7,206 nt of DNA from Pseudomonadota bacterium (GTDB taxonomy: Bacteria > Bdellovibrionota > Bacteriovoracia > Bacteriovoracales > Bacteriovoracaceae). The stretch is taken from positions 1 to 7,206 of the forward strand of contig JAJTIF010000011.1 in assembly GCA_021299675.1 (NCBI GenBank), given 5' to 3'. Positions 1-4,802 of this stretch are shown one piece after another (the first letter of the stretch is position 1; each line of letters starts with the position of its first letter). Under the pieces are notes generated by a model. It was not told the DNA's origin. It was given only the letters and a program-made list of their open reading frames with translations, and searched no databases. Made by a program: the position numbers and the translations under genes.

Positions 1-1
1 A

Positions 2-679
2 ACAATCATCATCACGGCCATCGCCCTCTTTGTACTCCATTCTCTAGGGCGCGCGCTAGGGGCTTTTAGTCTCATCCCGTGGCTGTCTGTGAGCTCGTCT
101 TCTTGGATGAGCCTCTACACAGTCTTCACGTACCCCTTGCTCGAAACCCATCTGCTCTCTGTGATGTTTAACGGGCTGGTGATGTGGTTTCTAGGCAGCG
201 AGCTTGAGCGGCAGTGGGGCGAGAAGATCTACATCAAGTTTCTCCTGGCCTGTAGTGTGGTGACAGGACTTTTATTTTTTCTGATCAGCAGCTTTATCTT
301 GAAGGGCACAGCTTTAGGGGCCGGATCCCTCATGGGACTCGCAGGCCTCTCTTATGCGCTCTGTGTAGCCTACGCCACTCTTTATCCCGATCGTCAGTTT
401 ATGATGATGTTCGCCTTTCCCGTGAAGGCCAAATGGTTCTGTATCATCATGGTGGGCGTCGAGCTTTACATGGCCCTTTTCTCCGGTAACCCTGCCGCTT
501 TTGGCCATTTATTCAGTATGGGGATGGGTTTTTTGTTGATCCGCTTTCAGACCACTAGTCTCGTTGCTGCATGGTTTAATCAAAAAACTCCAGGTGGAGG
601 CGCCAGTAAAAGAGCAAAAAACGCATCGCATCTCAAACTTGTCAAACCAGATGATGATAAGCCTAGGTATTGGCACTGA
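2..679 (+). CDS. Rhomboid-family membrane protein, probable catalytically dead pseudorhomboid (5' partial)
   Basis: The frame is open to the left edge, so the N-terminus is missing; 225 residues are visible. A GTG at 89 is in frame but lies inside the conserved fold and is not a credible start. Rhomboid features are the FNGLVMWFLGSELERQWG segment (TM2 and following loop), several hydrophobic helices, GLAGLSYAL, and a last helix with GHLFSMGMGFLL. Rhomboids are intramembrane serine proteases using a Ser/His dyad. From memory of E. coli GlpG, GLAGLSYAL lines up with GLSGVVYAL, so the catalytic Ser is Ala (GCA, 341-343). The oxyanion His in TM2 is Ser, while the TM2 Asn and the TM6 His (CAT, 506-508) remain. 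A polar, lysine-rich C-terminal tail ends in PRYWH. It is likely a non-proteolytic inner-membrane binding protein, as in the iRhom/derlin concept. The family call is fairly sure; the inactive status is inferred. Confidence 0.8.
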   Translation, partial: TIIITAIALFVLHSLGRALGAFSLIPWLSVSSSSWMSLYTVFTYPLLETHLLSVMFNGLVMWFLGSELERQWGEKIYIKFLLACSVVTGLLFFLISSFILKGTALGAGSLMGLAGLSYALCVAYATLYPDRQFMMMFAFPVKAKWFCIIMVGVELYMALFSGNPAAFGHLFSMGMGFLLIRFQTTSLVAAWFNQKTPGGGASKRAKNASHLKLVKPDDDKPRYWH

Positions 680-688
680 GCATTGTGA

Positions 689-717
689 TAGACACGCTTT
701 TTTGAATCATGTATAAA
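689..717 (+). promoter_or_regulatory. Sigma70-type promoter for the 55-aa gene
   Basis: The -35 box TAGACA (689-694) differs from TTGACA at one base, and the -10 box TATAAA (712-717, running into TATAAAAT) differs from TATAAT at one base. The spacer is exactly 17 bp. Transcription would start near 724, leaving a leader of about 19 nt that carries the Shine-Dalgarno site before the ATG at 743. This is the best promoter match in the window. It lies directly after the rhomboid stop, so the small gene is probably transcribed on its own. Confidence 0.65.
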
Positions 718-742
718 ATGCGGATATCTTGAGAGGTAATGA

Positions 743-910
743 ATGAAACTACGTAAAGCACTTGATGAGAAACTATTAGATGTAAGACTGCGTGACCGTC
801 TGTTGGCCGAAGGTAAGATCACTAAAGAGCAACTTGAAAAGATCCTCGCTCAACTTCAAGACGACGCTAAGCACGCGATCTCAATGGAAGAAGCTCAAAA
901 CCTTCAGTAA
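743..910 (+). CDS. Small hypothetical protein, 55 aa
   Basis: This short gene runs from ATG 743 to TAA 908-910. GAGAGG at 731-736 is a Shine-Dalgarno site 6 nt before the ATG, and a good promoter sits just upstream. The ATG at 739 is out of frame and closes after five codons. The product is highly charged and mostly helical by eye: it opens MKLRKALDEKLLDVRLRDRL, then has a GKITKEQLEKILAQL segment and ends in an acidic stretch. The GKITKEQLEKIL turn-helix resembles a generic short helical repeat. There is no signal peptide, membrane segment or cysteine, so it is probably a soluble cytoplasmic protein. I do not recognise a named family and assign no function. The promoter, RBS and sensible composition make a real gene likely. 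It converges on the FliL-like gene with a 9-bp gap. Confidence 0.7.
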   Translation: MKLRKALDEKLLDVRLRDRLLAEGKITKEQLEKILAQLQDDAKHAISMEEAQNLQ

Positions 911-927
911 GTCTCTTTGTTACTGAA
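903..927. repeat. 8-bp inverted repeat across two convergent stop codons
   Basis: TTCAGTAA (903-910) and TTACTGAA (920-927) are perfect inverted copies separated by 9 nt. Each arm is the last codons of one convergent gene (CAG TAA on both strands). A hairpin could form in both transcripts, but it is AT-rich and lacks a proper U-tract on either side. It is at best a weak bidirectional terminator or 3'-end stabiliser. An 8-bp repeat of this kind can arise by chance in a window this size. Confidence 0.35.
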
Positions 928-1390
928 CTGTAAATTTTCCGAAATATATTTTTTTGATAACGGGAGTCCCTAGACTCTCGTTAACGTACTTTTTGATTCT
1001 ACTCTCAAGCAGTAGTTTTCCAGTAAGGGTGCTCACTTCATCTGGTGACATATGAGCCGCCACTTCAATCAGAGCATTTTTAATCACATACTCGCGTGCC
1101 TTAAGGATCTCCTTATCGCCCTCTTTGAAAGGGATAATACTGAGTTCCGTGGAGAGGTAACGCAGTCGTGCCCCCACATGGTAGAGATTCACCGGCTTAG
1201 CTGAAATGGTGTAAGCCGAAACGAGTGATTCGGATTGAGCTTTATCGTAGAGGGTTTGCTCTTCAGTGGTGATGTTCGTTGGTTCGGGCTTAATCATGAA
1301 ATGAGCATAGTAAACGATACCTGCCGCGGCCAAAGCCACTAATCCATTGAGACCCAGAAGAATTTTATCGATAAGAGGGTTACCCGTCAT
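920..1390 (-). CDS. FliL-like single-pass membrane protein
   Basis: This 156-residue protein has one N-terminal membrane helix (about residues 8-31, LLGLNGLVALAAAGIVYYAHF) followed by a periplasmic domain. The C-terminal half looks like FliL: RYLSTELSIIPF, a long helix beginning REYVIKNALIEVAA, then GKLLLESRIKKYVNE and the ending VIKKIYFGKFTVQ, close to the typical ...VYFTEFVVQ end. FliL associates with the flagellar basal body and stator and supports torque. No flagellar gene is nearby, so this may be a paralogue with another role. The length is normal for the family. The ATG at 1390 is the only sensible start: an in-frame TAG lies five codons upstream and the next Met is after the membrane helix. 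No clear Shine-Dalgarno precedes it, and the start codon sits inside a perfect inverted repeat. It lies 31 bp downstream of ald on the same strand. Confidence 0.7.
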   Translation of the reverse strand: MTGNPLIDKILLGLNGLVALAAAGIVYYAHFMIKPEPTNITTEEQTLYDKAQSESLVSAYTISAKPVNLYHVGARLRYLSTELSIIPFKEGDKEILKAREYVIKNALIEVAAHMSPDEVSTLTGKLLLESRIKKYVNESLGTPVIKKIYFGKFTVQ

Positions 1391-1415
1391 AGCTCTATTA
1401 TAAAGCTATGACGGG
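1383..1415 (-). promoter_or_regulatory. Perfect 12-bp inverted repeat over the start codon of the FliL-like gene
   Basis: The arms CCCGTCATAGCT (1383-1394) and AGCTATGACGGG (1404-1415) are exact reverse complements with a 9-nt loop. Read on the minus strand, the hairpin begins 6 nt after the ald stop codon, and its 3' arm contains the ATG of the FliL-like gene. The start codon would therefore be fully base-paired in a read-through transcript. There is no U-run after either arm, so it is not a standard intrinsic terminator. The loop holds TATAAT on the minus strand (1402-1397), a perfect -10 hexamer; the -35 position (TTAGTC, 1425-1420) is poor. The repeat is seen directly; the regulatory role is inferred. 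Confidence 0.55.
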
Positions 1416-1421
1416 AAAAGA

Positions 1422-2540
1422 CTAAAGATATTTATCGAGAGAAAGTGGAGTGTAGGGAAGATCAAGGTCGCGCGCCACTTGCTCATACACGAGTTTGCCC
1501 TTGTAGATGTTCACACCGAGGCGTAGGGGCTTGTCTTTCATGATGGCCTTATCTACACCCATACCAGCGATCATACGAGCATACTTCAGGGTCACGTTGG
1601 TGAGAGCGAAGGTCGATGTGCGGGCGACCGCACCTGGCATATTGGCCACGCAGTAATGAACCACACCGTCGACAACAAAGGTCGGGTTTTCGTGGGTGGT
1701 TGGCTTACAGGTTTCAATACAGCCACCTTGGTCGACGGCGATATCGACGACAACTGAGCCTTTGCCCATCTTGGCGATCATGTCACGAGTAACAAGCTTC
1801 GGTGCCTTGGCGCCTGGAACCAGCACGGCTCCAATCACAAGGTCAGACTGGACAACAGCTTCTTCGATGTTTTGAGCATTCGAGAAGAGCGTGTTTACTT
1901 TGTTCTCAAATAGATGATCCATCTCTGCCAAACGCTTGGTCGACAGATCGATGAGTGTCACGTCGGCGCCCATACCAATCGCCATCTGAGCGGCGTTAGT
2001 TCCGGCAATACCGCAACCAATGATCGTTACTTTCGCACGGCGGACGCCTGGGACACCTCCGAGGAGAATCCCTTTGCCGCCCTTATCGAGCTGGAGGTAA
2101 GTCGCACCCACTTGCACGGACATTCTTCCTGCTACTTCTGACATGGGCACAAGCAGTGGGAGAGAGTTGTCCTCAAGCTGAATCGTTTCATACGCGATAC
2201 AGGTCGCGCCGGACTTCATCAAACCTTCTGTCTGAGGCTTGTCAGCGGCGAGGTGCAGGTAGGTGTAGAGAATGTGGTGAGGCTTGAGGAGAGCAATCTC
2301 ATTGGGCTGAGGCTCTTTCACTTTGATGATCATTTCACCAACAGCAAAGCACTCTTCCAGAGAGTTGAGGATCTTGGCCCCTGCATTGATGTACTCTTGA
2401 TCCGAGATACCAATGCCAGCGCCACCATTTTTTTGCACGAACACTTCATGGCCATCGAGGACCAATTGGCGGACGCCGCCAGGGACGATCGCAATGCGGT
2501 TTTCGTTGTTCTTAATTTCTTTAGGAATAGCAATTTTCAT
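1422..2540 (-). CDS. ald: Alanine dehydrogenase
   Basis: Ald catalyses NAD-dependent oxidative deamination of L-alanine to pyruvate and ammonia, reversible, in the cytoplasm. The 372-residue product is the usual length and opens with the family N-terminus MKIAIPKEIKNNENRIAI. Known catalytic and pyruvate-binding residues fall at the expected numbers: Arg15, Lys75 (IKVKEPQ), His96 (YLHLAAD) and Asp270 (DIAVDQGG). The NAD fold is visible as G175-C-G177-I-A-G180 with Asp198 ending the second strand. MSEVAGRMSVQ and VANMPGAVARTST are further family signatures. The ATG at 2540 has AGGAG (2551-2547) 6 nt upstream. The gene lies between the PhnP-like gene (72-bp gap) and the FliL-like gene (31-bp gap), all on the minus strand. 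The sequence appears intact. No Lrp-type operator was recognised. Confidence 0.97.
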   Translation of the reverse strand: MKIAIPKEIKNNENRIAIVPGGVRQLVLDGHEVFVQKNGGAGIGISDQEYINAGAKILNSLEECFAVGEMIIKVKEPQPNEIALLKPHHILYTYLHLAADKPQTEGLMKSGATCIAYETIQLEDNSLPLLVPMSEVAGRMSVQVGATYLQLDKGGKGILLGGVPGVRRAKVTIIGCGIAGTNAAQMAIGMGADVTLIDLSTKRLAEMDHLFENKVNTLFSNAQNIEEAVVQSDLVIGAVLVPGAKAPKLVTRDMIAKMGKGSVVVDIAVDQGGCIETCKPTTHENPTFVVDGVVHYCVANMPGAVARTSTFALTNVTLKYARMIAGMGVDKAIMKDKPLRLGVNIYKGKLVYEQVARDLDLPYTPLSLDKYL

Positions 2541-2546
2541 ATTTGT

Positions 2547-2574
2547 CTCCTAGTACACTTAATCGAAATAGGAG
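2547..2574 (-). promoter_or_regulatory. ald ribosome binding site with a possible anti-Shine-Dalgarno
   Basis: On the minus strand the ald leader contains CTCCTA (2574-2569), a 16-nt gap, and TAGGAG (2552-2547), which includes the ald Shine-Dalgarno sequence. The two 6-mers are exact reverse complements, so the ribosome site could be masked in a short hairpin. TATGAT just upstream (2583-2578) could be a -10 box, but no -35 box stands 17 bp before it. A 6-bp match is not rare by chance, so this is tentative. Confidence 0.3.
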
Positions 2575-2612
2575 CCCATCATAACCGCAGTTGGGTGGGG
2601 GAGGCTAGAAAA

Positions 2613-3404
2613 TCAGCGATACTGTAAAATATCTCTATCCTTGAGGGGCACTGCTTCCAATAATCCGTCGCGCTGGAGGCGAAGCTGCAATTGATCATGG
2701 TCCCATTCGTGACCCATGTGGATGAGGCCCGCCCGGAGAGGCTGAATTTTTTTTATGATCTCTATGGTTTTTTCATAACCTAGATGGGTGTCATGGGGGC
2801 TGGGTTTTACGCAATCAATAATAAGCCAGTCGAGCTTCATTTCCTTTAGCCGCTCACAGACTTCAATTGGGACATCGTGGCAGTCGATGAGGTAGGCCAG
2901 AGATCTGTGGCGAAAGCCCGTTGTGTGGACTCTTCCGTGGGGCAGTGAAAAAAATTCAAAGTCCTCTTGCTCAATGGAAAGAAGACCCAGGGGGACTTCA
3001 ATAAGCTTGAGTTGAGGGATGCCCCCTCCGATCACGGGCTTCGGGCTAAAGATATAGTCGAACTTTCGTCGAATCGAAGCCGCGGTCTCAGGTGAGCAGT
3101 AGAGCGGAAGATCTTTATTTTGATAAAGGCTATAAGGCCTGAGGTCATCGATCCCGTGGGTATGATCCGCGTGATCATGAGTCATGATCACAGCATCAAT
3201 CGAGTCAGGTTTATGCTGAAGGAGTTGGGAGCGCAGATCAGGAGTGGTGTCGACGAGAATATTTTTTCCAAGTGCCGTGGTCAGGAACACACTTGTTCTT
3301 AAGCGTAAATTTGCTGGGTTTGTGGAATTGCAAACATCGCACTTACAACCTAAAATAGGTATTCCGGTACTTGTGCCTGATCCTAGTATTGTCACTACGT
3401 TCAT
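2613..3404 (-). CDS. PhnP-like metallo-beta-lactamase-fold hydrolase
   Basis: The 263-residue protein has the MBL fold with metal motif T-H76-D-H78-A-D80-H81 and later likely ligands His156 (SLPHG), Asp174 or Asp197, and His229 (IHMGH). The N-terminus LGSGTSTGIPILGCKCDVC carries Cys20, Cys22 and Cys25, matching the GCxCxxC of E. coli PhnP, which binds a structural zinc. PhnP is a phosphodiesterase acting on 5-phosphoribosyl 1,2-cyclic phosphate in phosphonate breakdown. No phn genes are visible here, and many PhnP-like proteins outside phn operons have unknown substrates, so the gene symbol is withheld. GIDDLRPYSLY and THLGYEKTIEII are also typical of this subgroup. The ATG at 3404 immediately precedes the first beta strand; no strong Shine-Dalgarno is evident. 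It diverges from the M16 genes with 21 bp between starts and probably heads the ald unit. Confidence 0.85.
   Translation of the reverse strand: MNVVTILGSGTSTGIPILGCKCDVCNSTNPANLRLRTSVFLTTALGKNILVDTTPDLRSQLLQHKPDSIDAVIMTHDHADHTHGIDDLRPYSLYQNKDLPLYCSPETAASIRRKFDYIFSPKPVIGGGIPQLKLIEVPLGLLSIEQEDFEFFSLPHGRVHTTGFRHRSLAYLIDCHDVPIEVCERLKEMKLDWLIIDCVKPSPHDTHLGYEKTIEIIKKIQPLRAGLIHMGHEWDHDQLQLRLQRDGLLEAVPLKDRDILQYR
3171..3191. repeat. 21-bp palindrome inside the metal-motif codons
   Basis: GTGATCATGA (3171-3180) and TCATGATCAC (3182-3191) are perfect inverted copies around a single central G. The sequence encodes VIMTHDH of the metallo-hydrolase on the minus strand, so codon choice for the conserved motif may explain it. 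A palindrome of this kind could also be a dimeric protein-binding site. Confidence 0.4.
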
Positions 3405-3425
3405 ACATCTATCATAAGGTTCATT

Positions 3426-4793
3426 ATGCGTTTTGTGCTCATGGTTTTTTTTGTCATCGTTTGTGGTTGCTCTTCAGGGCCTAAGAGCCCCTCGGCGAAT
3501 CTACCTGACCCCCTCAAGCTCGATGTCGTGAGCTTCAAGCTTGATAATGGGATGCAAGTCCTCGTGATCGAGGACAATCGTTTGCCGATCTTCTCGTTGC
3601 AGATGTTCTACAAAGTCGGCGGTAAGGATGAAAGAAAAGGCATCACGGGCGCAAGTCACTTCCTTGAGCACCTCATGTTTAAAGGCACGAAAAATATTTC
3701 TAGTTCAAAGTTCGATTTCATCGTCGAGGGTAACGGCGGAAGTTCAAACGCCTACACCACCAACGACATGACCGTGTACTACGAAAACATGCCCAGCTCC
3801 ACCCTCGATCTTATGATCGGAGTTGAAGCCGATCGGATGGTCAACCTTGTGATCAAGAAAAAAGAATTTGAGCATGAGCGCCAGGTGGTGCTTGAGGAAC
3901 GCAAAATGCGCTACGAGAATTCTCCTCGCGGTCAGGTCTACATGACGATGATGGAAGAGCTCTTTAAGGGGACGCCCTATGGAACCTCGGTCATCGGTGA
4001 CATCGAAGACCTCAAGACCGTCTCCCGCGATCAAATTTATCAGTACTATCGCCAATGGTACGCACCTAACAATGCGACGATGGTGATCGCCGGTGACGTG
4101 AGTGCCTCCGAGGTGAAGTCTCTGGTAAAAAAACATTTTGATGGGCTGCCATCTTCACCTGTACCAGAGCAAACCCGCACAGCGATGCCAGACTCGGCGT
4201 TTAAAAATAACCTCGAGAAACCCGTCGAACTCGACATCAAGGGCCAGTCTCCCTCACCCATGTTTATGCTGGCCTATCCGGCTCACAAAGCCGGTGCTCC
4301 TGAGTCCTACGCCCAGGACATCCTCGCCTCCATTTTGGGTGATGGAAAAAGCTCGTACCTTAACCAAAAATTCGTGCAAACCGCACGGCCCAAGTTTTCT
4401 CTCGTCTACACCGGCAACTATTCGCTCGAGAAAGCCGGGGCCTTCATGATTGGCGGTGAAATCGTGAAGGGCTTCTCGCCCAATTCGATGAAGAAAGAAT
4501 TGCTGAAAACGGTGGCGCAATCCTGTGAAACAGCCATCAGCGAGGAGAGTTTGCAGAAAGTAAAAAACCAGTACGAAAGCGAACTCTTCTCAGGGCTTGA
4601 TACTCTGGGAGGTTTGGCGCGCTTTATTGGTGACCGTCAATTACTCTATAACGACTGGGCCTACTATCGTAAAGAGTGGATGATCTATGGAGCGCTGAAA
4701 GTGGATGACATCAAAAAAGAATGTAAACGTCTTTTTTCTCAGAAAGCCTACGTGTGGGTGACCGTGTGGGAAAATAACCAGGCCGTGAGATAA
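3426..4793 (+). CDS. M16B zinc peptidase, catalytic subunit, lipoprotein
   Basis: M16 peptidases are zinc metalloproteases of the insulinase/processing-peptidase type that degrade or trim unfolded peptides in a closed chamber. The product is 455 residues. The N-terminus is a lipoprotein signal with lipobox V12-C-G-C15; Ser16 at +2 would favour the outer membrane by the E. coli Lol rule. The inverted zinc motif is H78-F-L-E81-H82 in GASHFLEHLMFKGT, with the third ligand probably Glu157 in VVLEERKMR, about 75 residues on. The N-terminal peptidase domain spans about 38-190 and the second M16 domain about 195-375. In the second domain the R/Y substrate-binding motif is not recognisable (ARPKFSLV at that place). 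AAGG (3416-3419) is 6 nt before the ATG. The next M16 gene follows after 9 nt, and the two probably form a heterodimer. Confidence 0.93.
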   Translation: MRFVLMVFFVIVCGCSSGPKSPSANLPDPLKLDVVSFKLDNGMQVLVIEDNRLPIFSLQMFYKVGGKDERKGITGASHFLEHLMFKGTKNISSSKFDFIVEGNGGSSNAYTTNDMTVYYENMPSSTLDLMIGVEADRMVNLVIKKKEFEHERQVVLEERKMRYENSPRGQVYMTMMEELFKGTPYGTSVIGDIEDLKTVSRDQIYQYYRQWYAPNNATMVIAGDVSASEVKSLVKKHFDGLPSSPVPEQTRTAMPDSAFKNNLEKPVELDIKGQSPSPMFMLAYPAHKAGAPESYAQDILASILGDGKSSYLNQKFVQTARPKFSLVYTGNYSLEKAGAFMIGGEIVKGFSPNSMKKELLKTVAQSCETAISEESLQKVKNQYESELFSGLDTLGGLARFIGDRQLLYNDWAYYRKEWMIYGALKVDDIKKECKRLFSQKAYVWVTVWENNQAVR

Positions 4794-4797
4794 GGGG
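4792..4797 (+). promoter_or_regulatory. Shine-Dalgarno overlapping the upstream stop codon
   Basis: AAGGGG shares bases with the TAA (4791-4793) of the first M16 gene and lies 5 nt before the ATG at 4803. Ribosomes finishing the first gene are well placed to start the second. This suggests coupled translation and balanced amounts of the two subunits. Confidence 0.7.
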
Positions 4798-4802
4798 ATC
4801 AG

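Noticed and set aside
89..91. GTG as the start of the rhomboid-like gene
   Set aside because: The frame continues open and hydrophobic to the left edge, and no convincing ribosome site precedes this GTG. The gene is simply cut by the window.
739..756. ATG four bases before the small gene's start
   Set aside because: It is out of frame and ends after five codons; spacing from GAGAGG favours the ATG at 743.
1383..1415. The 12-bp hairpin as an intrinsic terminator after ald
   Set aside because: No U-run follows the stem in either direction; on the minus strand the T-run comes before it.
2253..2627. Plus-strand open frame of 124 codons over the ald start
   Set aside because: It is antisense to the conserved ald N-terminus, has no recognisable protein features and no ribosome site; it is a coding shadow.
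3389..3415. TTGTCA / TATCAT as promoter of the M16 operon
   Set aside because: The spacer is only 15 bp, and the predicted start would fall after the Shine-Dalgarno AAGG at 3416-3419, so the message would lack it.
3744..4136. Minus-strand open frame of 130 codons within the first M16 gene
   Set aside because: It is a His- and Val-rich shadow of a well-conserved M16 coding region.
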